Positions 34,701 through 49,100 of a stretch of 64,000 bases of DNA are shown here, in pieces (positions within the stretch are counted from its first letter, which is position 1; each line of letters begins with the position of its first letter). Both the position numbers and the translations under genes were made by a program. This DNA comes from Pseudoips prasinana (taxonomy: Eukaryota; Arthropoda; Insecta; Lepidoptera; Nolidae): positions 23,502,549 to 23,566,548 of the forward strand of contig OX621234.1 in the NCBI GenBank assembly GCA_951640165.1, in the 5' to 3' direction. Under the pieces are notes generated by a model. That model was not told where the DNA came from, searched no databases, and saw only the letters and a program-made list of their open reading frames with translations.

Positions 34701-37700
34701 AAGGCAATGACTATCATTGGTTTAAAACAATAATATAAATAATATGATTATATTACTCGAAAACAAAGATTTCGCAAGTGACATATATTCATTACAACTG
34801 TAGTCGCCAGGTTGATATATAGCAATATAAATAATGTAAATGTAAAATAGGATGTTTAAAATTACTTGTAATTTCCTTACGGTCGTATATTAAACGAAAC
34901 CTGTCATTTGGTACTTACTACAATGTTAATTGCCTCAGCAACAATGTTAATATAGCCATAGATAATATTACAAAATAATAATTAATTCGCAATTAAGACA
35001 AAGTAAGCGTTTCGCGCAATCATTCATGACATGTTTATAAGGAACTCATTGGCGATATGAGCAAAATAAATAATAATAAGCATCAGGTTCATCGCTCAAA
35101 ATAGCATTTATATCTAGAAAATATATAATTCATTACAATCGTAAGGGCGGTCAAAAGGACATTATCAGTAGTGCCATTTATATATATACCATTTATATAT
35201 GTTTCGTTTAAACAATGAAAAACACACACAGTGTAACTAGCTCTTCTACTCTGCACCCCATACTAATTAGTTAAAAGAGAGATCACATAATCGTATCGTA
35301 ATAGTTCAAAGGCATTATGTGAACTCTCAGCAACATTACATAAAGCCAAAATAATTACATTTTACAAAGAATCAGTTTTCGAATTCAAACGTAAACTTTC
35401 ATATAGGCTCTTTGTAGAGTAGTATAGAAAATATAATTAATTTCTCGTGCCTGCACGCACTGTATACGATTTTACAAATATAAGTGGACAAATATCTAAA
35501 AACAAAATCATTGAAATTGTATATTTTTCGCTTATATATACATAAATGTTGGATGACACTAGCAACTCGTAACACAAAGGAAACATTCATGGCTGCAACG
35601 ACACTTTCAAATACTTTCAATACAATACATAGGCAAAGATATGTCGGGTACACGCTCAGTGCGACCGCTAACGTTGTTTGTTCTGTTCGCAAGTGTTCTG
35701 TGTGATACCAAGTGCTTTTTAGTGATGGAATCTTCTGCTAGAGGTAACTATGGTTTTATTTAGTTAAAATATTACACTCAAGTCATTTGTAGATCAAAAT
35801 ATGACCTTAAATAATTCTCTTATATCCTTTTAAATAATTTTCTTAACATTTTATTCAAAACGTAATTATACATGTAGCAATACGCTGCAAACTTGAGGTA
35901 ATAGTCTTAATAGATTCCTTTTTTTTTCTTTTATTTGGGACATCTTGTTATATTTTCCGTTTATTTGTGCAAATAAACTTTTTTCGTGATTTTCTTATAG
36001 GTACCCCCGTATGCAGGGAAAAACCTTTGTTTGAATTTTGGGGTTTAATTTCGACTGAAAGGCGAATTACTCAAATGATTAAACTTTGTCATCATTGTGT
36101 ACTCTAGTCCTTAGTGAAGAAGCAGAACGTTATTTGCGTGATTTTATGAAGAAGGAATGTGAGAAAATTCGTGAAAATTCCCCAACTCTGGACCCATCAC
36201 AACCGAGTTCCGTTTGTGGTATATCACAAAATTTTTTGAATACGGTTCCAACAGAACAAAAAAAGTCAGTATTTACTAACTGGTTATAACATAATATGTT
36301 TGCTGCTTTTTAAGTATTCGATACAGCGGGAGAGACGTGGTGCTGCTAACTTAATGCAGCCACTAAATAACCACTACTAAAATTAAATAGCCTCTGTTTC
36401 GAGGAGGACCATAAAAATATACAACATGAAGCTACAAAAGGGGATTTCCGTTATATCCTTGCTACGATCAATTAACACAAGCAAAAACATTGAGCGATCC
36501 TCAAGTATCCTTTCTGTAATGTGTAGCGCCTCGCCGCTTCGTGTCGTGGGTTCGGTTTCCGTTCCGGACACCTATTTGTGTGACCCATAAATAGTTGTTC
36601 GGAGTCTGGATGTGATTTGTGTCCGTCTATTATATGTTCGTAAAGTACCCCGCGACACAGGGATGAGATTCCCTAGTGCAAGCGATGTCTTTTAAAAGAA
36701 GAGTGATATAGATGGGAAAGTATGTAGTTTATATACCAATTTGGCTTATCAACCCTTCATGCATCGCTCATGGAGTGTATTTTAAATGCTACATACCATA
36801 TGAAGTTTTCTGAATGGCAAGCCAGAGGAACTCAAAAACAATATGAAGATGAAACGAAAGGCAGTAATTTAATTAAGTGGGACATATAATTGTAAGTGAG
36901 ACCTGGATTTGGACCAGTAATGACGTAAATTCTCAAATGGCATTTCCGCAATGGCATTTTGAGATCTGGCTTTGGAACAACCAACCACTTTACACCAAAT
37001 TAGATTATTTTATTTTAAAAATTATTAAAAATAGTTTTATTTTTTATATCATAATCAAAAAGAGTTTAAACATATACCATAGGTTGTTTAATATATACAT
37101 TATACGCTATATCAAGTAATTCCAAATGTAATTCAAAATCCAGCATTCATGATTTTTGTCCGCCTAGGTTTGTCAAATCGAACACTGTGTACACAGTAGA
37201 AGAACTAGCAACCCGCGTTTCTATCGTTGAAGCCCTACCATAGTACCATCAGGTTATATAAAACAACGGTCCCGACACTCATAACAATCGCTATGCAATA
37301 ATTATGTTTAAAAATAAAACATTCGCAACGTCAGTTATACAATAGGCAGAAAGTATTCATCAGCATTAAGTTACAAAATAAAATAGTACAATATATGCAA
37401 AATATTTTTCATAGTCCCTATTTAGTAAACACTTAGCTTGGTACATTAATTATTTTGTATAATGTTAACCAACTGGTGTTTAACATAAGTATCATCGCCA
37501 CGGCGAAAATGGTCATTCTGAATAAACTTATTTTGAATCTACATTAACAGTTTCCAGCTTATACAAAACCAACATAGAAAGAAAACAGGGTTATGTAGTA
37601 TCATAAACCTCTCATTTATCATACAACATCCAAAGGTGTTAACGTATAGAATGTACACGGGAGACACATGGAACAGGGCGTATAATGGAGACGTTTATTT

Positions 37701-40700
37701 CAATACAGCGTCATAGAATTAACAAACCAGCCGCTTATACCCTGTTATTAAGTGCACGTACATCACAACCGGATCTTAATTACAACTATTCACGTATGTT
37801 AGTACTTGTATTAGAGATCCGCTTCCAAGGTTCTTTTGTCTTGCTTGAGACGTGTTGCCTGCTTTACAATTTTTTTGCCAATAATACTAGAAATACGTTA
37901 CGTATGTATCACCTTCAGTATTACGCAGTTTAAGTATTAAGTAATCTCACCTGAAGTGGAAAAATACTTCTTTAGTATGGTCGGAAGTTTCGATAAAGCC
38001 AAATCCGTCTTTCAGTGCAGCGATGAAGCCTTGCATTACCGGGCGGTTGCCGTTGCTATTGCTGCCGTTGGTCAAGCTGTGCTGCACTTGCACCGACTTA
38101 GCTACCAGTTCTTTGGTCCGCTTCACCTAATAAATGATAACAGTGAAATAATACAATACTATTTTTCGCTCATATGATTTATTATTTTCAACGGTACCAA
38201 AGCAAAGCTACTGGTACCCTACGAAGCACACAGAATAAATAAATAATAATAATAAAATCATAAATTAAACCAAACGATCACCCCACCATCACCTATATAC
38301 TGGTTGCAAACCTAGGTTCTAAACCCAGTCCATTGCTTTCGGGCGCCTATATGAACAACAGCAGCAATGCATCTTCAATGACTAATAAGCTTTTTATATT
38401 CGTTCCGGACCCGGAATCATCATCATTACCATCACCATCTTATCAGGTGAAAGACACCCACTGCTGGACAAAGGGCTTCCCCAAAGATCTCCACAATTGC
38501 CGGTTTTGGGCTAATCGCATCCAGCGATTTCCAGTGACCCGCACAAGATCGGTCCATGGTCGGGCCTACCCACGCTGCGTCTTCTGGTTCGTGGTCGCCA
38601 CTCGTGAACCTATCTGCCCAACGGCCGTCGGTTTTACGAGCTATGTGCTCCGCCCACATACCCGGGATAGTCAAAATAATAAAAAAGCTATAGCATGTTA
38701 CTAAGTTATTTTGTAATTTTGATCAGCCAAGCAAGCTATTAACTACTGGTTTCCACTGCTTCGAAAACTTCCTAAATATGATATCACATACCTGGTACAC
38801 GTCAAAAGATACGACGTCACCGATTCGGGGCAGCATCTTAGATTCACATTTCTTAGACGAGAAGCTTAGAGATTTCTTAGTTTGTTGATTTACTTGCCAA
38901 TTAATCAAGCCATTAATGTCCTGTGTAAATAAAAACATCATGTGGTGAACAATAGTTAAAATTGCCGCTATATAGATTTTTATTGTCATGTCAAGGGTCC
39001 TAAAGCAAATGGGGGCAAAAAAAATTATCCGAATTATATAGGGAATATGTGGTAAAGGTGTGTATTAGTTTGCTTTTTTTTAATATCTACATATACAGAA
39101 TCAGTAAATTATGTCTAATTTATTTAGGTATTCATTCTGTACGAGTGTGGCTAACCACATACAATCACATTGTCTAGAGTGCAGTATGTCATTAAGATTA
39201 ACAAACGCCTTTCAAGTTAGTGTTCCAATAATTTAAAAAGGGAGGGGTTTCGTACCTCAACTTTAAGGGCACCGACGCACTATGCGGGTAGCCGCATTGC
39301 GGCTAGCCGTCCGGCTGACCGCAAGCACAATTATGTACGTAATATTCATGTCTATGCGCACTGCGATGCGGCTACCCGCAGACCGCTCCGGTCGCTCGGA
39401 GGGCTGCGGCCCGAGTGACGGCCAGCCGGACGGTCGCCATACACACTACGCGGATATGCTAGTTTGCGGTTGCCCGCCATTGACGGTAAACGTGTTCACC
39501 AACATTCGCGCATTTAACTGATACTTTATTACTATGGATTTCGATACCGAAAAATTTATAATCGAGATACAAAATAGGCCAGCAATCTGGAATACTAAAT
39601 CCGCAGAATATTCCGATAAAAACTTACGTTCTAAAGCTTGGGAAGAGTTGGTGGAGATTTATGGAGTTCATTTATCACAGGATAAAAAAAAAGAACTTGG
39701 TAAGTGCCAATCAGTTTATTTGAAAATATTGTTTTAGTGATGATGATCCATCTTCTTTATTGTCTCAGCATATTTAAATGAAATTATCTTGCCAGATTAC
39801 CCTCCCTTCGTTCATGAAATAATCTGCAAATAATTCTCGATATCTCAATGCAGTTGTATTGTTTCTGCGCACACTATCTCGAGCAATTGATTCAGTCAGT
39901 GGATTATTTAGTGAGTCTTCAAAAGAATACCCATCTTTGTCTCTCACGAAGTTGTGTAAAATACACGCAGACTTAATAATATCATTAATTAAATCGGTAT
40001 TAACATTAATGGGTCTATGGAAAATCCGCCATTTATTCGCAAGTATCCCAAAAGTACATTCAATATAACGTCTAGCTCGGCAAAGCCTATAGTTAAACGT
40101 TCTACTTGTAACATTTAAATCACGTCTTGGATATGGGCGCATCATAGTTGTACTTAAGGCAAATGCCTCATCTGCTACAAAGACCTAGGGGAAACTAGTG
40201 CTATTAGATTCTGAAATCGGTGCAGGTTCAGGGATGTTCAAGCGATTCTCCTGCATTTTTTTATAAAAGCTCGAATTCTGAAATATTGCTGAATCACCGA
40301 ATCTGCCATATGCTCCAACATCAATTAAAACAAATTTGAAGCTGCTGTCACAAATTGCCACCAAAACCAGAGAATGAAAGCTCTTATAATTAAAGCACAT
40401 TGATCCACTATTGTTAGGTGCTATAATTCTTATATGTTTCCCATCACAAGCCCCAATGCAGTGAGGGAAATGTGCTCGGTTAGAGAAATCATTTGCAATT
40501 TGAAGCCACTTTTCTTCCGTTAGTTCTGGTAGGCATATTTCTTTTAAGCAAAACCATATCGCGGCACATACTTCTCGTACTATTTCGGCGACTGTGCTAA
40601 CTCCAATCCTAAATATGTAATGCAATTCAGCGAATGAGCACCCCGTTGCCAAATATCTAAAACAAATTTTCTTTATTGCAGGTCTCAATATTCAAAAAAA

Positions 40701-43109
40701 GTGGCGGAACATTCGCGACGCTTTTGTAAAGGCCCATAAAGCAAAGATGAGTCCGAGTGGGTCTGCAGCGAAAAAAAAGGATTCTTATATATTTTATGAT
40801 AATCTTTTATTTATAAGAGATACAGTAACTGTTAATCGCACAGACGGTAATGCTACAGTAAATGAAGATATTGGGACGACTACACGGAATGAAGACAATC
40901 CTTCATCAAATACTGTATTGGCATCAAAGAAAAGAAAGAAAAATAATGAAGACCACATTGGTGCACAGTTAGTCGGAGTTTTAAGTAAAAATTTAGAAAT
41001 AAAAAATTTGGATGATGACAACGATCGCCTTTTTTCCTTGTCATTGGTAAACGATTTTAAGAAAATACCCGATCACCTGCGAATGCAAACCAAGTTAAAT
41101 ATTTTAAAAGTAATTAATGACGCACAACAGTTTTCTGATTACTATGCAAACACACAGTGGAGTTCTTCAAGGCACAATTCCTATCGTGGATACCAAACGA
41201 CGCAGTATTCAAGAAATAACCCCAACAGTCAGCCTATGTATCCGTCGGAATTCGGACGACCACATTCTCAAGAGTCCGCAGCGAGTCCGTCGCAAAACTT
41301 GGACCATCACCATTATCAACGGGCCAACAGTCTCAAAATAGTGAACACTCGTCTTACTTGGAACTTTTTAATTCTTTAAATGGTAATGACAATGATTAAA
41401 ATGTGAACCCACTTTTTCTTTTGATCAATAATCCATAAATAATAATAAATTAACCACATACCAAATGTAATTTATTTTTCTTACCTTAGCACTAATGTTA
41501 ACTTTAATTCCGGCTTAATGCAATTTCGAAACTGTGTATTTTGCTTTGTTATATTGGTTTTTAATATGTTCAAAAGTTCTTCAAACGATTTCAGACTCAT
41601 TCTAGTATATCCAAAAAACTTGTCTCCATACTTTTTGAGCTCTTCGAAAAACAATTCAAAATGCTTGCTCTCATCTCGAGTTTGCAAATAAGGATGCACC
41701 CAGTACCTTTTTTTCTGTTTCTTTTTATAACGCGAGTAAATATAATAAATAGTTGCGACTTCTTCGACGTCCATCTTGGAAATGAGCCGATCCAACTGCA
41801 AACCACTACGGTTTCTAAACGCACTTTCCGGTTGGAGTTGCGGCTATCCGCCACCCGGCTAACCGCAAGCGCAACCGCTTCCTACGGTTAGCCGGACGGC
41901 TGACCGCATTCCGGCTAACCGCATAATGCGTAGGTGCCCTAAATCAGTTCTTTCTAAATGATAATTGGTTCACATTAAGCATTATAAACATACAAACTAG
42001 ATACGTTTTTCGTAAAACTGTCGATCCCATATTCGTTAATTTTCAGTCGCCCCGGGAGTCGGACTCTAAGCGTCTACTAATATTTAACATACTTACAGTT
42101 CCCATCCATCCATAGGTAGTCTGTAAGAAATGACTTGATGCCATAAGACTGTCCATTATACAAAGTTGTGTTATTTGTGTTCAATGTATTTATGTTTTTT
42201 GAATCTGTACAATTCAACTATCATCGGACTATATCAAGTAAGTTTGACAGAATACAATTGCTCACTATACAAGCGACCACAAAGGGACTGTTTGTATGGA
42301 TTATTATCAGGCGAAAACAAGATATTTTTTTATATATTATTATAAGGCCAATGAACCATTAATCCAAATGATTTGGATGAAATTTTCACTTCTGGCGAGA
42401 GGGTCGGAACTTAGCGGTAGGTAAAGTTTGAATAATTCCTCAGGACACATTTCCCATTTTCAGTAATTATTGTTATTCCCTTAGAATTTGTATTTATTCC
42501 CAGACATACATATGTCGCCCTTCCATTCGAAAAATAGTTGGGTTTTCATGGGGGTGAATGGCCCAAATCGGAAAGTGTTTAAAGCTCTGGATGTAATAAT
42601 ATCTGGTATAACGCACGACGGTCGGTAAGACAACGGTGTAAAATAAAATAAATATATTTAAGTGTGATAAGTTACTTAAACTCTTACTTATAAAAAAAAT
42701 ATGTACTATTATACTATGAGACACGTTGTCTTAGATGAAGTTGTTGAGACATTGTCAATGCACAATCGACGGAATGAAATAAAACCTGGCATAAGGTTAA
42801 TAGGTCTCAGTTTTAATAAGTAAGGCTTAAGTTAAGAGCTTACTACTAATGACCGAATTAATGTCGACGACGACGGTCACCGTAGCTTAGTTGGTAGTGC
42901 TCCTGCCTACGAAGCTGGTGGTCCTGGGTTCAAATCCCGGTAAGTGCAAATATTTGTGTGATGAGCATGAATATATGTTTCTGAGTCATGGATGTTTTCT
43001 ATGTATATAAGTATTTGTCTATCTATATAAGTATGTATATCGTCACCTGGTACCCATAGTACAAGCTTTGCTTAGTTTGGGGCTAGGATGATCTGTGTGA
43101 CATTGTCCC

Positions 43110-43155
<46 letters not shown>

Positions 43156-46100
43156 TAATGTTTGTCCTGTGCACAACAAACATTTTGAATGATTAAATAA
43201 AATGACGATCTTGTCAAATAAAACTAAATTTAATCAACTCGTTGAAATAATATAGTTTTACAAAAAACATCGTATTATTTACAAGATCATCTTTAAAATC
43301 GTTATCCGTATGACTAAATTATTTCCATGTTGCCATGTCCTCGTTATTATCCAAGGGTTTGGCTCGGAAAATAACGAGGATCAATAAAAATCTGACTCTG
43401 AAAGACTTACCGATGGTGGAGACCGAGTAGGGCTAGAGGAAGAAGATGAGTACATCTGGGCTTCCTTGGCCACAACACCCCGGGAGCCTTGCTCAATCAA
43501 TGTTTCAAACTTCACGGTACCAGCCGCTAAATGTTTAATGCGTATCGCAGACTGCCGGTTGTTCATGTTCGAAAAAGACGTTACAGGATCTACTGTAAAC
43601 TCCACCTATAGGTGACATAAAACCAACTATAAGATTACATTTGATTAGCGAGAAAATCCTAAGACTTGCTAAGTATTGGTAAAAATTTTAAAAATGTAAG
43701 CAATATCCTAGGACTACAAATTTAGGCCAGTTCAACATCTCAAAACTTAAATCATAGCTGCTAGGTCGGTACAAGTTACGTAAAATATACAGATTCTAGG
43801 AAATATTAATATTTTTAAGAATTTTGTTTTTACTCAGTGTAATAGAAACATCTACAGAATAATTATCTATTATGATTACCCGAATGGTAGCTTAAAACAA
43901 CCAATAAATTGATGTCTAAGCCTTTCACTTTCCATAGATGGTATCTCGTAAAGCGTTAGCATGTCCTAGCAATAGGTACTTCGCGCCCGTCTTCACTTCC
44001 TCATAAGTGATAACCTAATTTATTTATAAGTAATTTGTAAGATTACAACTGACCTCATCATCAACACTAAGTTCTTGTCCAAGACGGAGCACTTCGGCAA
44101 AGTGGAAAAACATCGTTTGTTCTCTTTCGACACAGCGGATGAACCCAAAACCATCTCTTAGAGAGCAGACAACTCCTTGCTCTCTGCTGTAAGAAGCATA
44201 GCAAAAAAACAGTCAGTAAGGCTATACATACGTCTGTATTACTGTAGCTATATTATGGTACTGCTGGAAAGATTCCAAAAATTTTGCTTAGGTGAGGGGA
44301 AATCTCGGTAACGTGTTAGAGATTATATAGCAATATAGAGCCTACGGTAAAAGCTTGCCATAAAGAGGGTCGTAAGCCTGTTCAGCTGATATATATCAAG
44401 TATATGTAAAAGGGTTCCTCAAAAAGAACATGACTTCAACTTCTGAGTTATTGTGACGGAAAAATTTGGCAGATGGAAATCCACTTGCCTACCATTAAAT
44501 TATTTACAAGCTTTTTGTATATTTAAGAACAACGTTAGTGTTGTGACGCCCTTTATATAATAACAAAAATCGTGAGTGTCCAATACGGCGTCTTGCATCC
44601 GCGATGCCAGGTGTCGTCCAATTGGCTGTATACATATACAATAGTGTATATATAGGGTGACCGAGGAATTGACGTTCAAACGCAGAATTTAGAAACTTTA
44701 TGATGAGGAGTATCCGAATCCGAATGTATATATACAATAATTTTCTCATTCACTATCAACATTTCTATCCATTTATAAGGACAGTTATGAGGTAACTGTG
44801 ATTATAATAGGACAAATACTGGGACACCATACGCACGACATATTGTAACTATGAATACAATGCATGATAATACAATCATAAAGTAAATTTAATATTTTCT
44901 AACTTACCGTTCACCGGATACGTTGAACGACTCGTCAAGCAACGATATATTAGTGGCACGTTTTAACTGGTCCCTCCGGTCTGTAGCGACCTGAAATTGA
45001 ACCCAGTCTCCGTGGCGAAGCGTGAACTCGCCACACTGGTCCTTATCGCCGAAAGGCACCTAACAATGACAAACAGTTATAATAGATAGCAATCGAGATG
45101 TATTGTTGTGAGATTTTAAAGTCGGTAAATATGATGTGTTCTTACCTCTACTTCTGAATGGTCGGCAGCACGATATCTGATCCGTCCAGGTAGCGGATCA
45201 TTCTGAGGCACACGCACCAAGGTCCCACGCTCCAAAGGCTTCAACACTTGCCCGCGCATTATCTCCGGACTAACGTCTTCGAACACTACAGAACCACTCG
45301 GTAGCTTGGTTATGTTGCAAGCCACTTCCTTCCCCTATAAATTAAATGACATTTAATAAAACCCCCACACATATACAGAAACGATGAATTTTGCAAAATA
45401 TTCTCACATTTCTTGTTTGGATAATAAATTCGACATCGTCTCCCAATACCAATTCCTCTTTAGTTTTAGCTTCAGAATAATGAAAGAATATTTCCTTCAC
45501 TACATCTGCGCGCTCGATGAACCCAAAGTTCTCCTTCATCGAACAAACTACGCCATGATATTTGACAGGGTGCACAGGATTCTCAAAGCGCACATGACAA
45601 GCTCCCAAGGTTCCACTGCAATAATTTAAAAAATATAAATAAAAAGGAGCTTATTTTTAATTACGGTGCATAAACCAAAACTTACCGTTGATTCGTTGCT
45701 ATCTGGAAACTAACAGCATCACCCGTGCGCAATACAACATTACCCTCAACATCATCCTTGGTGTACGGTAAAAAGAAACATTCTCCACGATTTTCGTAAG
45801 AAATTCTCCCTGTATTATCCCCAGAACCTTCTCCTTTTACTTCAGTTGTTACCGTGCCTGTCACTCGCGCTTCACTCAAAACCTGTAATTAGTTATAAAC
45901 GGTTCTGCATATAACTTGAATTGACCTGTTCCATGAAAAAAATCGTTAAAATATATGCTGTTATTACGAGAAACATAATCAGTAAAACAATTTATAAACA
46001 TCCACTTTTGATAAGAAATATATAACATCAGCAGCATATATCAATGTCAGCTGTACCTACTAGCGGGCTGTCAGCCAGTCAGAGCCAGTCATAGATAGGG

Positions 46101-49100
46101 TTTCATAAATTACAATTCTTAAACCGATTCAAAAGGATGAGGTTCTCAATTCGACGTGTAATTGCATGTATATAAATGTAATTTTGTCACAGTGTGTAAT
46201 ATTGCAATCTTCAATATTGTTTTTCTTATAAAACGTTAGGCGGCACTAATTTGAAGCACATTAGTAAAACAATAGCATCTGTATATAATATTTGCACCTC
46301 ACCAGTTGATGTGCTTGATACGCATAGTTGAAACAAGCAAGGTAAACGTGTAAAATCATACTCTGCTTCACCGAGAATTAGAGGCGAGGGGGCTCAAATC
46401 GTCTAGCATATCTACAAACTAACTCGCGTCAGAGGCTACCGCGTAGGTGCCGCTGCCGTTTTCTCTCATTTTATATGCGATCAAACCATGGACTATAAGC
46501 TAATGAGGATAACATATGAGCGTTCAGTAGTTCATGTCCTATTACATTCCCCTTTCCTTGATTACTTGCTATGGCATAATTTTGGTTCTAGTATTCATGA
46601 AACAAAAACTCATTACTTCAGACGGTCTAAAATCTAAATCTTTCTAGAAGTATTTGTGTTAGAATTTGCCGTTAAACTATGCCATACGTTGGACCGTGAT
46701 AATTACTGTTTATTGCAGTTTGTCTATTTGTTAGACAAACAGTATACCGAGTGTACCAATATTTTCGTAATATTAATTATATGGTAAAAAGTACAGCAAG
46801 CCGTATAAAAAAATAATTGGCGACATAATCTTACCACCTCTGGAGCTATCTTCGTAACCGTCGAGGCAATGGGCTTTCCGGTACGCCGGTCATAAGTCAT
46901 CTCAAATTCAACAGGGTCGCCTATTTTTAAATGTTCAGTATTTCCACTAAATTGGCTGAAGTGGAAGAATAAACGAGCCTGTCGTTCACAACATTGAATA
47001 AATCCGTAGGAGTGAAGAAGTTTCTCAATAATGCCAGTTTCTCGAATAGGTGGATGATTCACGGAATCATATTGCGCGGAATTATTAGTAGAGCCTGAAG
47101 AATATACAGAGTCTCCCATAGGACAGCCGTCTACATTGAAACCAAAAGAGAAACGATTTCCTGAACTTGTTTTAGGCGCACTACTGTTGAAATTATCCCT
47201 GGGTGAGCTTGGATACTCGCCTGTAACAAAAGAAAATGAAGGTAAATATTCTACTCTCTATTAAATAGTATTTTTAGTTAGTTGTTCTTAAATAGTCACA
47301 TACTAGTTTAAAAATTAACTAGATTTAAAGAAATAAGTGAACGAGACAGCAGGAAAACATGGTCAAAAGCAGAATACCTAAAAAGGAATAAAATGTAGTA
47401 ATGAATATATTACGCTAGGCAAGAACATTGGAAGTTGCTAGCCTAGTCTAAAAATTTAATTAAATACCTTGAATTACTGTACATGATGATTCGATGAATT
47501 CCGTAACGAAATTTTATAAATAAGTAGGCCTATTTTGTAGGCCAAGATGAATGGAATAAAATCTCAATAGTATAAGTATTTCACACAACAACAGTTTACG
47601 TATTTGGTATTTTTAAGTGAGCAAAACTTTACATATGTGCCAGCTTTCGATAATAGATTACATAATGAGCTTAAATAATTAAAAATTGTCACACCTATGA
47701 TACCCGATAAACTTATCTTAGTAAATTAGCCCAGTAATTTTATATGAGTATTTCAGATAGTCTATGTATGTAGTAGAATTAAAACAGTATGTGAACACAA
47801 AAATAGTATATGTTAACCTGAAACTAGTTGTTGTAGATCAATGTGAATAATATAAAGCATTTGTGCCACCCACAAAGATATTATAGTCAGCAATAGTAAG
47901 ACTGCTGTACATGAGCTAACTATAATCACCCTCGATTGCATTGGGACCTAAGAATTTGAAGTGCTATGGCTTTAAGTAACCATTCGGCGTTAATATATTC
48001 ATAGTAAGTTCAACGAAAAAACATAGATATCCCAAAGCTAAACAAAAACCATAAACAGTCTTTAACGAAATCAAATTTGAATTACCCAAACATAGTAAGT
48101 TGACATTGAACATATTTTATTCAATTAGATCAAGAAGCCATGGAAGAACCATATTCTCAGCAATTGGAACTGGCTTGTACTACTTACATCAAATGGCCAA
48201 ACACATGTTACACATTTACATTGCTTACAATGAACACAACAAATTCTATGTCATAAACTGCTTCCAGAAGCAGTCTATGAAAATGTCATCTTCTTAGTCT
48301 CAACAGATATTGGTGCAAAAAAATAAATACAATTAAACAAGTATTTTTGTATATAACAGTATAAGATATACTGTTATATACAAAAATACTTGTTTAAAAC
48401 TTTATTTTTAGCAAACTAAATACATAGGAAGCTCTACTGGAATAAACTGTTTTCTTTTCAATCTGAAGACATGCAACATGCTTGTTTTATTCTCAATTTA
48501 TTCGCATTAGATAAAAGCAGAATCTAGAAAACTGTATGGTTTCACTAAATTGGTCAGACTTGGACATTGACACAATAGTTCTCAATAAAGTAAAAACATC
48601 CATTCATACTCACAAACTTTTGCATTTATAATATTAGTAGGACAGACACAATCTGGTATTTACTTCCAACACAGTCAAAACAAGTAAGTTGGCATTGTTA
48701 TTTACTATAAATCATTTATATTGTCTGATGAACAGTAACTAAATCACAATTAAGGATGCTGATAACTTGTTTCTCTGTTTAATTGGTATCTACCATTCCA
48801 CTATACTGACCCTTTTATTACTTCTGTGGATCCCACATGAAAATATTAATATGTTATTATAAGATTTATATCTGTCATTCTATAGTAATCATGTTATGAA
48901 TTATTTGTGAGTAATATGAACAATGATCTGAAAGAGATCTTTGGGGGAGGCCTTTGTCCAGCAGTGGACGTCTTTCGGCTGATATGATGATGATGAAAAA
49001 TTATACTTTATATAATATATATCAAACAATATATTATATCAAAATCACATTTATTATCAATTAATTAAATAAATGCGATTTGTGCCAAAATTACGACATA

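Larger units (their letters stand above)
34025..37950 (-). other. Unr intron carrying several plus-strand candidates
   Basis: This 3.9-kb intron contains the exon-like segment at 34459, the candidate two-exon gene at 35725-36289, a SINE at 36525 and the fragment at 36728. The rest is AT-rich and unremarkable. Confidence 0.6.
39267..41939. mobile_element. PIF/Harbinger DNA transposon, near complete
   Basis: A 2673-bp element between TAA direct repeats (39264-39266 and 41940-41942), the target duplication type of this superfamily. Terminal inverted repeats: left GGGCACCGACGCACTATGCG, right (reversed) GGGCACCTACGCATTATGCG. Both continue with GCGG(G/T)TAGCCG-like modules. It encodes the two usual proteins, a MADF/Myb-like protein (plus) and a DDE transposase (minus), whose exons lie inside each other's introns. 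It lies within an Unr intron. Confidence 0.93.

Noticed and set aside
34459..36289. Joining the exon-like segment at 34459 to the small gene at 35725-36289.
   Set aside because: The segment ends in phase 0, and both downstream pieces meet early stops in that phase.
42884..42955. tRNA gene call.
   Set aside because: It has A- and B-box-like text but a long non-tRNA body and poly(A) tail; it is the head of a SINE.
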